Under the pieces are notes generated by a model that was not told where the DNA came from, did not search any database, and was given only the letters and a program-made list of their open reading frames with translations. Positions 37,192 to 45,539 of a stretch of DNA of 64,000 nt are shown here, one piece after another. Numbering within the stretch: the stretch's first letter is position 1; each line of letters begins with the position of its first letter. Source of the DNA: UBA6623 sp965217195 (GTDB lineage: Bacteria > Acidobacteriota > Terriglobia > Bryobacterales > UBA6623); assembly GCA_965217195.1 (NCBI GenBank), contig CBDCHL010000005.1:1364001-1428000 (forward strand), read 5' to 3'. Position numbers and translations under genes: made by a program.

Positions 37192-37448
37192 TGCTTGGAC
37201 TCCAACTCCGCTAGATGATCCAGCGAAGCTTGTTCGAGATCAGGATCGAGATCGAGACGCGTTCCGGCGGTGGCGGAAGCAAACGCGGCGATCTTCTCGT
37301 GGCGTACTCGTTTCTGCTGTTCCTTTAGCCAGGCCTCGATCGCTTGGCGGGCCAAGGCAGTGGCGGGCCGACGAGTCCTCTTCGATTCGGCTCTCAGCCC
37401 ATCATGGAGTTTGTCGGGGAGAGGGACGTGCAAATTCTTCAGTGGCAT
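37188..37448 (-). CDS. Antitoxin of the MazF-type toxin
   Basis: An 86-residue protein directly upstream of, and overlapping, the toxin gene. The N-terminal half (LHVPLPDKLHDGLRAESKRTRRPATALARQAIEAWL) looks like a ribbon-helix-helix DNA-binding domain; the acidic C-terminus (DLDPDLEQASLDHLAELE) would bind the toxin. It probably represses its own operon. This identification rests on the pairing and fold pattern, not on a closely recognised family. Confidence 0.8.
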   Translation of the reverse strand: MPLKNLHVPLPDKLHDGLRAESKRTRRPATALARQAIEAWLKEQQKRVRHEKIAAFASATAGTRLDLDPDLEQASLDHLAELESKH

Positions 37449-37541
37449 GTCTATTATTATGTCAGATATCGTGGCAAAAATATGTCTGCCGGTGGCGCCC
37501 GCGCGCTCGGAGAAGGCGGATTCCCGGGGGCGTGCTAACGA

Positions 37542-38315
37542 CTATACAGATGGGTCGCTTGAGGTGGGCACGCGTGGTCCGGACCGAATGTGCATGATGG
37601 CCGCGCGAAGCTCCTCGCGGCAGCGGCGGCGGTACGCGCGAAGATTCAACCTGCCGCGGCGCAGAGCTTTGCGGTGATTCTTCCAAACCACCCAGCAGGC
37701 GCCCGCGTACAAGAAGCGCTGTCCCCACTCGACCGCGCGACGCCACCCCGCGCGACGGTCGCGCTGAAGAATCGCCAGATAATCGCACTGGAAGCGCACA
37801 TGTTCACGCTCATCGCGCATGATCTGCTCGCACAGCGTCCGCAGCACGGTCGAACCGGTTGCTTCGTGCAAGGCTGCGTAGTAGACCTTGGCGATGATCT
37901 CGGCGGTGATCAGGACGCGGATCGACATTTCGAGATTCGCCAGATGCCGCAGGCGGCGGAAGACGCTGTCCGCCCAGGCCTTTTTTAGTCTCGGGACGGC
38001 CGCAAGGTCGAGGACGCGCCCCAAGTCGCGAGCGTGGCGAATCTCTTCGGCGACGAACAGCTTGACTGCTTCGCCATAGGCGGCAAGCCCTTGCTCTCGC
38101 GCAAACTCTTCCGCCCGCCGCACCAAGTGCTTGCCCTCCGAACTCTCACCCAGTTGAAACTCTTGGATCGACGAAGCGACAGCCGCCAGTTCCGCTTCGT
38201 TGAGCTCCGCGCCGCACTCCCATGGGATCGGCATGAGCGACTCGCGGTTGTGGCGGTAATAGTTCAGCCAAGAGACGGAGAGTAGAGCAGTGTCGAGGGT
38301 CGCGGCGATTGGCAT
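37542..38315 (-). CDS. Ferritin-like diiron protein
   Basis: A 257-residue protein with Shine-Dalgarno GGAGAA before ATG 38315. It is helical with a ferritin-like iron site pattern: Glu in SIQEFQLGESSEG, EEIRH (90-94), Glu139 in LITAEIIAKVYY, and DEREH (168-172). Whether it is an oxidase, hydroxylase or storage protein cannot be told. The C-terminal third is strongly basic (RRAVEWGQRF, RKALRRGRLNLRAYRRRCR) and unusual for the family. It lies upstream of the toxin-antitoxin pair on the same strand but is separate. Confidence 0.72.
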   Translation of the reverse strand: MPIAATLDTALLSVSWLNYYRHNRESLMPIPWECGAELNEAELAAVASSIQEFQLGESSEGKHLVRRAEEFAREQGLAAYGEAVKLFVAEEIRHARDLGRVLDLAAVPRLKKAWADSVFRRLRHLANLEMSIRVLITAEIIAKVYYAALHEATGSTVLRTLCEQIMRDEREHVRFQCDYLAILQRDRRAGWRRAVEWGQRFLYAGACWVVWKNHRKALRRGRLNLRAYRRRCREELRAAIMHIRSGPRVPTSSDPSV

Positions 38316-38432
38316 TGGGTTCTCCGGTTGAGGTCGGATTGAACGCTTGGACGTGCGTCGGGTTGGTTTGGGTGGAGAGAAAAGGTCGCGGGAAGGCGCT
38401 TCGAGGGCACGTTGGTTAAACGCGATGGGCGT

Positions 38433-38471
38433 GAAGGCCGCAGGTGTCTTCGACCCCTGCGCTACGCGTGC
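38433..38471 (+). repeat. Dispersed repeat, family A, copy 2
   Basis: It matches the family A core, with GCAGG/CCTGC arms around TCTTCGAC. It lies just beyond the end of the TonB receptor gene. Confidence 0.65.
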
Positions 38472-38489
38472 TTGGCACCCTCACTCGGT

Positions 38490-38508
38490 GCGCGTTCGGC
38501 TAACGCGC
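38490..38508 (-). terminator. Hairpin immediately after the TonB receptor stop
   Basis: A perfect 7 bp stem GCGCGTT/AACGCGC with a 5-base loop abuts the stop codon of the receptor gene. A second small hairpin (GCACC/GGTGC) follows. There is no T-run, so intrinsic termination is uncertain. Confidence 0.35.
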
Positions 38509-41169
38509 TCAGAATCGGAAGCGCAGGTGAGCCGAGAACCGCCGTCTGCCGCCGTACTGCACCGGCGTCGCTTCACTTTCCTTGGCGATCGCAAAGATGC
38601 GGTTTCCGAGATTTTGTCCGTGAAAGCGCATCTCGAGCGACCTGGTTTCCGCCCTCCAGATCGGGACTGCCGCCCAAAGGTCGAAAGTCCAGTGCGAAGG
38701 CAAACGCACCAGTTGATGGCCGCCGGCACCGCCGGACGAGAACACCGGCGTTGGAAGCAACGGCGCTCCTGAGGCGAAGGACCCCTCGCCATGCCCGGTT
38801 CCGAATTCCGCGGGCGTGCCGCTGCCGTAGGCCGTGGAGAAACCGACGAGAAATCCGTTCTCTCCTCGGCGATAGGCCAGCGACGCGGTGCCGGTGTGGC
38901 GCTGGTCGAAGGCGGGGGTGATGCGACCAGCAGCGTCCGCTCCGGGGCCGCCGATGCCGCCCGAGACCGGTCCGAAGAAAGCCGTGTTGATGTGGGCGTA
39001 GTTGAGGTACCCGAAGATTCCCAACCGAGCGAGCGGCTGCATGCGAAGCGAGAAGTCTGAACCCCAGGTTCGTTCGCGGTCGAAGTTCACGGGGACGAAC
39101 AGGCGCGTGTTCGAAATCTCGGCATTCTCGAAAGCGTGCCTTCCTTGGTGGTGGTAGCCGGAGGCATCGAGAACAACTTTCGAGTGCAGCCTCTGTTGGA
39201 CGCCGAACTCCACGTAGTGCTGCGTCAGCCCCCGCACCGCGCCGGGATTGAAGACCTCCGGGTCCGGGTGGGCGTCGCCTGAAAACAATCCCGATGGTCC
39301 GCCGAGTCCGAAGATCGCCGCCGGCGCGACACCGTGCGATGCTTCTTGGGCGCGGAGCGCCCCCACGCCGAGCGCGGACGCGAGCTGAAGATATTCGAGG
39401 GGCGGCGGGACAAAGTAGCGGTTGTAGACGGCCCGTATGACCGTGCCGGTCTTGGGGATGTGGTAGCTGAGTCCAAGGCGCGGGCTCCAGAGATCTTCCG
39501 TCAAGACGACGCTCGAGCGGTCGTAGCGAATCCCGGCGTGGACCGTAAAGTTGTGGAACAGCGCGAACTGGTCCTGGATGTAGAAACTACCTTGGCCGCC
39601 GCGCCGCCGACCACGGAAGTTGAGCTCCGCGATGGCGGCCTCGCTGTGAATAACGGCCCTGGCGGCGAGAGCCGCAACAGCGCTGGCCCCGGCTGCGTTC
39701 GTCGATTCGCCTTCAGCATCGTGATGAGGCTCGTCGCTGTCGTCGTTGTGCTCGGCCCCCTCCTCGTCGTGATGATCTGCTTCTTTGTCATGCGGGTCCG
39801 CGGCTCGCGAGTCGAAGAACAGATCCTCGCTCAGCCGAAAAGTCGCGGCGTCGACGCCGGCCTTGATCGTGTGACGTCCCCGTTGGACGAGAAAGTCGAT
39901 CTTGGCGCCGCTGGTTTCGGTACGTCGAAACCCGTTGGCTAAGGGGGTGATCGGGTCACTTGTGCCGGAAAGGCGGTCGGAGACGTAGCGATGATAGATC
40001 GATGCCGTCACCAGGGCCGAGGGCGACAGAGTCCTTTGCCACCGCCCCACCCCCGAGCCCATCCGGGTACGGCGGGAGGCGTCCCGGCCGGCGAGGAAGT
40101 CGCTGGTGGTGTTCGGCAGTTGAAAGTTTGTGCCGGCCGTCGAAACGACCAGGGTCAGGCGGTCCCGGTCGCTTGGGTTGTGGCCGAGCTTGAGGAAGTT
40201 GCTTGCGCCGTAGCCGAGGTCGTGTATTTCATTCCGCTGCGGGGGATTCAGAAAGCGCCCGTCGCTGAACGCTGAAGCTCCGAAATAGAGATCCCACTTC
40301 CGGCCGCCGAGGCCGTACTCGACCCCGGCATCGCGTGCGAGGATCGTACCGCCCCCGAGAGTTGCGCTGCCCCCTCGGAAGCTGCGTCCCGACTTGGTGA
40401 CAATGTCGAGAACGCCGCCGAGTCGGTTGCCGAATTCCGCCGGCATACCGCCCGTGATGATGTTCACCGACTCGATCATCGCCGGCGAAGCTCCAGGCGT
40501 GAAATGCGTATTGGCGTTGTCGAGAAAGGCGACACCGTCGACGAACTGGTGAATCGAGAGTTCGTTGCCCTTTAGGTGGACAAAGTTGTCGTGGCCGACA
40601 ACGGCGCCCGGCGTCACTTGCGCCACCATCGAAGGCAGGTCTCTCTTCCCGGCGACGGACAGTAGGTCGAGGTCCTCGCTTCCAATTGCTACGGAGGTCT
40701 GCGCGCGGGCGGGGTCGAGTTGTCTTGTCCCGGCGTTGACTTCGATCGTTTCGCGGTTGGGGCCAGCGGGGCGGAGTAACACTTCGAGAACAGCGCTTTC
40801 GCGCGGTTTGAGATCGATCTGCACCCTCTCGGTGGCGTAGGACGAGCCCGAGACGGCGATCACGAATTTGCCGAGCGTCAAGCCGACGAGCGAAAAGCGG
40901 CCGGTTGGCCCGCTAATCGTTGATCTCTTCAGATTCGTACCAACGGAGTTGATTTCGATTTGCGCCGCCGACACCGCCTCACCCGTCGCCCCGTCACGTA
41001 CGACCCCGCTGATCGACTGCTGCGCGCTGAGTCCCGCGGGGGCAATGAGCAACAGCAGGAGAGACCGAAGACTCCATTCGATGCCGGCTCGGGCCGCCCG
41101 AGGCTCTCGTTTGGGCCTCACCCAGGGGGCCCCCACGAATTCCCGTTTCGCCTTCATCACTCGTGTCAT
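38509..41169 (-). CDS. TonB-dependent outer-membrane receptor with His-rich loop
   Basis: An 886-residue protein from ATG 41169, which has GGGAGACGAG upstream (an ATG at 41157 is an alternative). Signal region, then a carboxypeptidase-regulatory-like beta domain (SGVVRDGATGEAVSAAQIEI), a plug domain (HQFVDGVAFLDNANTHF, IITGGMPAEFGNRLGGVLDIV) and a beta barrel ending in the outer-membrane signature RFSAHLRFRF. Residues 458-489, probably an extracellular loop, contain six His and about 16 Asp/Glu, suggesting metal binding. TonB receptors import metal chelates, vitamins or sugars. The neighbours (sigma factor, Cys/His-rich secreted protein, ArsI-like lyase) point to metal or metalloid handling. 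Confidence 0.9.
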   Translation of the reverse strand: MTRVMKAKREFVGAPWVRPKREPRAARAGIEWSLRSLLLLLIAPAGLSAQQSISGVVRDGATGEAVSAAQIEINSVGTNLKRSTISGPTGRFSLVGLTLGKFVIAVSGSSYATERVQIDLKPRESAVLEVLLRPAGPNRETIEVNAGTRQLDPARAQTSVAIGSEDLDLLSVAGKRDLPSMVAQVTPGAVVGHDNFVHLKGNELSIHQFVDGVAFLDNANTHFTPGASPAMIESVNIITGGMPAEFGNRLGGVLDIVTKSGRSFRGGSATLGGGTILARDAGVEYGLGGRKWDLYFGASAFSDGRFLNPPQRNEIHDLGYGASNFLKLGHNPSDRDRLTLVVSTAGTNFQLPNTTSDFLAGRDASRRTRMGSGVGRWQRTLSPSALVTASIYHRYVSDRLSGTSDPITPLANGFRRTETSGAKIDFLVQRGRHTIKAGVDAATFRLSEDLFFDSRAADPHDKEADHHDEEGAEHNDDSDEPHHDAEGESTNAAGASAVAALAARAVIHSEAAIAELNFRGRRRGGQGSFYIQDQFALFHNFTVHAGIRYDRSSVVLTEDLWSPRLGLSYHIPKTGTVIRAVYNRYFVPPPLEYLQLASALGVGALRAQEASHGVAPAAIFGLGGPSGLFSGDAHPDPEVFNPGAVRGLTQHYVEFGVQQRLHSKVVLDASGYHHQGRHAFENAEISNTRLFVPVNFDRERTWGSDFSLRMQPLARLGIFGYLNYAHINTAFFGPVSGGIGGPGADAAGRITPAFDQRHTGTASLAYRRGENGFLVGFSTAYGSGTPAEFGTGHGEGSFASGAPLLPTPVFSSGGAGGHQLVRLPSHWTFDLWAAVPIWRAETRSLEMRFHGQNLGNRIFAIAKESEATPVQYGGRRRFSAHLRFRF

Positions 41170-41435
41170 ATCTCGTCTCCCTCGCGGAAGCACGTTCGCT
41201 GTCATGGTTCAATGTGCGGAACTACACCCCATGCGGCGCGGTGTGGAGATGCGCCTGATGATGGTGAAAAGCTCGATCCGCAATCGCAATTCGGTCGGCG
41301 CGATGCGTTACGACGTAAGGGAACCGTGGATCAAGCGCCGGAACCGGGCACGAGTTCACGCGCCGTTACCAACCCGACCGGTCGTCTGCGAAAGCTTGCG
41401 GCTCGGCGTGGGGTTGGTGGATGTTGCGGTTGGCT
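41170..41435. other. Intergenic region upstream of the TonB receptor gene
   Basis: A 266 bp gap between two co-directional genes. I looked for riboswitch boxes (cobalamin-type) and metal-repressor palindromes on the minus strand and saw none. Confidence 0.4.
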
Positions 41436-41918
41436 CTAGACGCGAGGGGGTGGGGTTGTCGGCGGACGGGCCACGAAGAGCGGCTGCGACGTAGATCGAC
41501 CGAGGACGCTGTCTTCACCGGGGTCGGCGAGCGCGACCCGGGCCTTCAGCGGCGGGTACAGGCGATCCAGGCCGAAGACGGCTTCGTCCGGCGACGGAGC
41601 GCAGGCCTTCCAGCTTGGGAGAGATTCGCGGCCGTTTTCCCGATGCTCCGCCAATTCCCGCGCGGCGCGGGTCGCCGGGGCGGTCACGGAGCCGGATTCA
41701 GACGTGATCGAGGTCAGATGACAAGAGGGGGTCGCCGTCGGCTCGGCGTGATCGTGCTTCTCACGGCGGCACTGCAACGGACACGTGCAATTGTCGCCGT
41801 GCCGCGTACAGGCCGCCTCCGACTCGCTAAGCCCATGGACCAGAGGTTGCCACGGCACAAAAGCCGCGCACAGCAGCAAGGCTGTGACGATTCGCCCGAG
41901 TTGGAGGCGCGATGTCAT
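41436..41918 (-). CDS. Small secreted Cys/His-rich protein, unknown function
   Basis: A 160-residue protein from ATG 41918 (a GTG at 41939 is possible). A signal peptide (about 9-30, IVTALLLCAAFVPWQPLVHG) leads to a short cysteine/histidine cluster, CTRHGDNCTCPLQC followed by REKHDH and PSCH, that looks like a metal-binding site. The remaining 90 residues are low-complexity with proline near the end. I do not recognise a family. It lies between the sigma factor and the TonB receptor gene, all on the minus strand, and may be a periplasmic metal-binding partner of the receptor (inference). Composition like that of its neighbours. Confidence 0.6.
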   Translation of the reverse strand: MTSRLQLGRIVTALLLCAAFVPWQPLVHGLSESEAACTRHGDNCTCPLQCRREKHDHAEPTATPSCHLTSITSESGSVTAPATRAARELAEHRENGRESLPSWKACAPSPDEAVFGLDRLYPPLKARVALADPGEDSVLGRSTSQPLFVARPPTTPPPRV

Positions 41919-42058
41919 CTTATCGTCGGTTCGGTCCACGAGACCGAATGGTTACTGCTCCATCGCACGAGAACCATCCCGCCGCGGGCCCGAGTTGGAC
42001 CGAGCGTCCCTACAGTATAGGCCGAGAGTCCGCGCGATGGACGATACCTTTCTCACAT

Positions 42059-42655
42059 TCAACAGAGAGCAACTAAGCTGGGTGCTTTGCGGTCGCAGCA
42101 CGCAGAACTCTCGCGCCGCGGTTGCCAATCCAGAACGTTGCCGCGTCGATCGAGGTCGAACGCGCAGCAGCGCTCGAGCACTTGCCTCAGCTTGTCGCGA
42201 CCGCGCTGCACCCGCGACTTGGCGCCCGATAAAGACAGGCCGAGCTTGGCGGCAATTTCGGTTTGTGAAACGCCCTCAAGCTCGTACATTCTCACGGCGG
42301 CGCGATAGGCTTCCGGTAGACTGTCGATCGCGGCGGGGAGCCAACCGGCTACGACTTCGTTTTGGTTGAAGCGTTCGGAAGACGACGGTTCATCTGCCGT
42401 TTTCGTATCCGCGGGCGCGATCTTGGTCCGCCCGGGAGCGCGATAGTGATCGGCGATGAGATTGCGGGCGATCTGATACACCCACGAGGCGAGTCTTTCT
42501 TCGTCCCCAAGGGTCCGGAGGCGCTGATGGATGCGCACGAAGGTTTCCTGGAGCAGGTCTTCCGCTGTCTGGTCGTCTTTGACGCGCGAACGGATAAAGC
42601 CGCGGAGCTTCGCGCTCAGCTGTTCCCAGACGTCTTCTGTTGATACGGCCGGCAT
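42059..42655 (-). CDS. ECF sigma factor, SigZ-like, with paired-cysteine tail
   Basis: A 198-residue ECF sigma factor from ATG 42655 (a TTG three codons earlier is possible). Region 2 is clear (DLLQETFVRIHQRL, SWVYQIARNLIADHYR), and region 4 too (LPEAYRAAVRMYELEGVSQTEIAAKLGLSLSGAKSRVQRGRDKL). The tail has Cys163-Cys164, an FDLDRRGNVLDW segment, Cys186-Cys187 and Cys198, matching the SigZ type, whose members carry a Cys-rich C-terminus. No anti-sigma factor is encoded nearby, so the cysteines may sense metal or redox directly (inference). The next genes downstream on the same strand are the Cys/His-rich protein and the TonB receptor. Confidence 0.85.
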   Translation of the reverse strand: MPAVSTEDVWEQLSAKLRGFIRSRVKDDQTAEDLLQETFVRIHQRLRTLGDEERLASWVYQIARNLIADHYRAPGRTKIAPADTKTADEPSSSERFNQNEVVAGWLPAAIDSLPEAYRAAVRMYELEGVSQTEIAAKLGLSLSGAKSRVQRGRDKLRQVLERCCAFDLDRRGNVLDWQPRRESSACCDRKAPSLVALC

Positions 42656-42738
42656 CGGCTTCAACTATCTCATCCTAGTGTGGACTCGCCACAACCAATA
42701 GACGGTTTCCAGAATCGGCCGAACGGAAACCGGAGGGA

Positions 42739-42765
42739 GTGCGGACTTCCGTCCGCGCCTCTGTC
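42739..42765 (+). repeat. Family B hairpin core between the arsI-like and sigma genes
   Basis: TGCGGAC-TTCC-GTCCGCG is a paired-arm variant of the GCGTGGAC/GTCCACGC hairpin at 55501 and 55648. The change from GTGGAC to GCGGAC is compensated in the second arm. Confidence 0.7.
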
Positions 42766-42819
42766 CGATCGCCCTGGAATCTCCTGCCACAGGCGACGAC
42801 GATTTGACCCAGCCCCTGG

Positions 42820-43305
42820 TCAAGCGGCGCAGCAGGCCGACGGCCCTTCTTCTGCTTCGCAGCAAGTAGAATCGCTGTCCCTGCGCTGCCCTGCATCCGC
42901 GTCGGTGACGACGAAGACTTCCCATGCGTTCCCGTCCGGATCACGGACCCAGGCCTTGTCCTGCACGGCGTAGCAGCATGTCGTCTGGTTCTCGATTCCG
43001 GGCTCCAGTCCGGCCGCGCGAAAGCGTTGGGTTGCTTCCGCTACGGCGGCCGATGACTTTACTTGGATGCCGTAGTGGGCGGGCAATGCCTTGGATGCCG
43101 GGCCAGGCGCGGTCTGGTTCAGGCTTAGGTTCACCGACGGGTCGCTCGGCTCGAACTTCGCGTAGCCGGGCTGCTCCTTTGTCGGAGCCTGGCCGAACAG
43201 CGTTTCATAAAAACGCTTGGAGCGCTCCAGATCGTGGACAGCCAATCCCATATGAACGCGGGATGAGCCGGGGAAATCAACGGCGGAAGTGTGATTCTCT
43301 TTCAT
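42820..43305 (-). CDS. arsI: ArsI/CadI-type VOC protein (organoarsenical C-As lyase-like)
   Basis: A 161-residue vicinal-oxygen-chelate protein. It matches ArsI/CadI closely: VHMGLAVHDLERSKRFYETLFG, HYGIQVKS, TCCYAVQDKAWVRDPDGNAWEVFV. Predicted Fe(II) ligands are His18, His77 and Glu129, and the arsenic-binding pair is Cys110-Cys111. The C-terminus adds two more Cys pairs (148-149 and 158-159). ArsI cleaves the C-As bond of trivalent methylated or aromatic arsenicals; the related CadI is metal-induced with unknown activity. No ArsR, ArsC or ArsM gene lies in the window. It heads the minus-strand metal-related set. Confidence 0.9.
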   Translation of the reverse strand: MKENHTSAVDFPGSSRVHMGLAVHDLERSKRFYETLFGQAPTKEQPGYAKFEPSDPSVNLSLNQTAPGPASKALPAHYGIQVKSSAAVAEATQRFRAAGLEPGIENQTTCCYAVQDKAWVRDPDGNAWEVFVVTDADAGQRRDSDSTCCEAEEGPSACCAA

Positions 43306-43656
43306 GTGTCGATCCTCCTTGGCAGGCGTTTCTGTTTTGCACGCCGCCTTTCATGTAGATAGACGGAAGTCGCGTCGGAAAGACGCAACGTAGTTCGCGG
43401 TACGGCATGTTGCGAGTCCGAAATGGCCCATCGCGTTCGGGAGGGGGTTGGAAAAGACATGTCGCCAAGAGTGGCGACACGGGCACGCAAGAGTGCGTGC
43501 GCCACGTCGGGGGTTTCGGGATCGAGGAGAACGCGGGGCTATTTCGGAGGGGCCACTGACTTTCGCGGCTCGGCGGCGGCCAAACCAAATCGGTTCGAGG
43601 AGCAAGAATCGGCCGGCATCGCCCTTTCTTGCCCGACACAGTCTTGCCGGCGAAGG
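43306..43656. other. Intergenic region holding a family D repeat
   Basis: A 351 bp gap between the LolA-fold gene and the arsI-like gene. Apart from the repeat at 43448-43550 I see no gene; the arsI promoter must lie in its left part. Confidence 0.5.
43448..43550 (+). repeat. Dispersed two-hairpin repeat, family D, copy 2
   Basis: Hairpin 1 GTCGCCA/TGGCGAC (43461-43478) and hairpin 2 GCACGCA/TGCGTGC (43483-43500), both with AGAG loops, then GCCACGTC, ATCGAGGAGA and GGCTATTTCGGAGG as in copy 1 at 35011-35112. Confidence 0.85.
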
Positions 43657-44409
43657 CTAGGGCTCGACACGTTTTTCGTCTTGGGCGAATTCGATGGTCG
43701 ATTCGACAGTGAATCGACGGTAGTTCTCGTAGACGATCGAATAGCGGACGGCTTGCGCCCCGGTCTTGAACGGGAGGAAGTCGTCGGCTTCGGTTCTCAC
43801 TGGAAACCAGAACTCGCCGTCCACCGGAGCGTAGATGGTGATGAAGGTGGGAAAGAGGTTTTCGACGCCGTGCCGGTAGATTTGTGGGACCGGCTTGCCG
43901 CTCGCCTGGACCAATTGTTGCTCCTCGCGGCTGACCCAAATCAAGCCGTCCAGAAGCCGTTGACCTTCGAGAACTTGCTTGGGTTGGAGACGGTAGACGT
44001 AGCATGACTTCCCGGCGAGGTCTTCGACGCCCTTGTACTTGAGGCGGTACATCCACAGGTTGTCTTGATTGAGCGCGAACGGCTGGACCTCCCGAAGATC
44101 GCGAAAGTCCTCCTCAGTCAAGCGCATGCGCTTCAGGTTTTCGACAGGACGTCCGACGAAACGTTCACTCCGCTTTCCTTCCGGAGTGAAAAAAATCTCC
44201 CGAACCTCCCGGTAGAAACCCACCGGCATGCCTCGCCGGCCCATCTCGCTGAAGGAGAACCGCTGGGTGTAGGTGTAGTTTTGAAACTCTTGTTGGAAGC
44301 GGCTTCCGTTGGCGGCGATTTGGCGGAGCAGGCCGCGCGGAGGTTCCGGTTGGGCCGATAGGACGGATCCGACGGCAAAGACGGCTGGGAGAATGCGCGG
44401 GCCGACCAT
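43657..44409 (-). CDS. Secreted LolA-fold protein, second paralogue type
   Basis: A 250-residue protein with signal peptide (RILPAVFAVGSVLSAQ). An extended helix/strand start (FQQEFQNYTYTQRFSF) leads to beta strands (REVREIFFTPEGKRSERFV, SCYVYRLQPKQ, GLIWVSREEQQLVQASG, GEFWFPVRTEADDF) in the order typical of LolA-like acidobacterial proteins. It resembles the protein at 1830-2660 in architecture but not closely in sequence. Presumed periplasmic lipid- or lipoprotein-binding; function unassigned. Single gene, between a CPBP protease (divergent) and the arsI-like gene. Confidence 0.7.
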   Translation of the reverse strand: MVGPRILPAVFAVGSVLSAQPEPPRGLLRQIAANGSRFQQEFQNYTYTQRFSFSEMGRRGMPVGFYREVREIFFTPEGKRSERFVGRPVENLKRMRLTEEDFRDLREVQPFALNQDNLWMYRLKYKGVEDLAGKSCYVYRLQPKQVLEGQRLLDGLIWVSREEQQLVQASGKPVPQIYRHGVENLFPTFITIYAPVDGEFWFPVRTEADDFLPFKTGAQAVRYSIVYENYRRFTVESTIEFAQDEKRVEP

Positions 44410-44504
44410 GGATCTTAGATTGCAGGCAGCGTTTGAAGCACGGCGAGGAGCGTTCGTCTCACGTGGGCCGGTTAAGAAAAGCCCGTGTTAAGTAACATGG
44501 TTAG

Positions 44505-45539
44505 GTGCCGGCGACCGCTCATCCATCCGGCCGAGCCTCTCTGCGCGGATTCGGTCTCACGCTGCTGTTGCTTAACACGAGCCTCATCGCCGCCGCGGCG
44601 GTGTACGTCGTTCGACATGAGATTCCGGCCTCGGTAGCCGTCCCCGTCGCGGCCGCTTTTCTCTTGGAAGCCTCAGTTTATCTGGTTCCGGGTTTTCCCA
44701 GCGCAAGGGCGCGGCTGGAAGAACGTTTTTCCGAAAGGCAGATCGCCTCGATGGCGTGGGCGGCGTCGGTGGCGCCCTATTTGATCTACTCGATTCCAAC
44801 GGGCGTTTTTTCCGTTTTCGCCGCAGGTAAGTTAGCGTTGCTGTGCGGCTTGATCGCGGGATTGTTCTTGTTCGCGCGCCCTCGAGAGGAAGGCCTCCGC
44901 CTCGCCGACGCCATGGTGTTGGCGGCGTTGGCTTTCCCGATGGTCAGCGGGCTGAGTACGCTGTTTCGCGACATCTACGCAAGTCCTCATCCCGAGATTG
45001 AAAGGCTTGACGCGCTGGGCAAGATCATGCTGGTGCCGCTGGGCGCGATTGTGTTTCTCTCGATTCGAAAAGTGTCCGGTACGGGATTCCGTTTCAGGCT
45101 GTCGCGTCTCGACCTAGAGACAGGGGTCAAGAATTACTTGTTGTTTCTGCCCATCGGGGTACCCCTTGGGCTGGCAACGGGATTCGTCCGGTGGAGCCCC
45201 GCGCCCATAGACCATTGGACATATGCCTTTGTGCTCGTCGGCAATATGGTGGGGATCTATTTGGTCATAGGCCTTGGGGAAGAGCTTTACTTTCGGGGTT
45301 TGATCCAGAACTTGCTGGGACGACGGCGAATCTCTCCTTGGGCGGCACAATTGATTACCTCCGTGCTGTTCGGCGCCGCTCACCTGGGACGGCGTGGGTT
45401 TCCGAACTGGGAATATGCGACCGTCGCGGCGGTCGCCGGGTGGTTCTATGGTCGCGCCTACGCGGCGCGGGGGAGTGTGCCGGCGGCGGCGGTAACCCAC
45501 ACCTTAGTCGTGCTTACGTGGAGATTCCTATTCGAGTAG
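44505..45539 (+). CDS. CPBP-family intramembrane glutamic endopeptidase (Abi/CAAX-like)
   Basis: A 344-residue polytopic membrane protein (about eight hydrophobic segments). The start is a GTG at 44505; no in-frame ATG lies nearby and no strong Shine-Dalgarno is seen. The CPBP motifs are present: EELYFRG (the EExxxR motif) and FGAAHLG (FxxxH), with a final AAAVTHTLVVLTWRF. Family members are intramembrane proteases involved in prenyl-protein processing, bacteriocin immunity or envelope quality control; target unknown. Confidence 0.88.
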   Translation: MPATAHPSGRASLRGFGLTLLLLNTSLIAAAAVYVVRHEIPASVAVPVAAAFLLEASVYLVPGFPSARARLEERFSERQIASMAWAASVAPYLIYSIPTGVFSVFAAGKLALLCGLIAGLFLFARPREEGLRLADAMVLAALAFPMVSGLSTLFRDIYASPHPEIERLDALGKIMLVPLGAIVFLSIRKVSGTGFRFRLSRLDLETGVKNYLLFLPIGVPLGLATGFVRWSPAPIDHWTYAFVLVGNMVGIYLVIGLGEELYFRGLIQNLLGRRRISPWAAQLITSVLFGAAHLGRRGFPNWEYATVAAVAGWFYGRAYAARGSVPAAAVTHTLVVLTWRFLFE

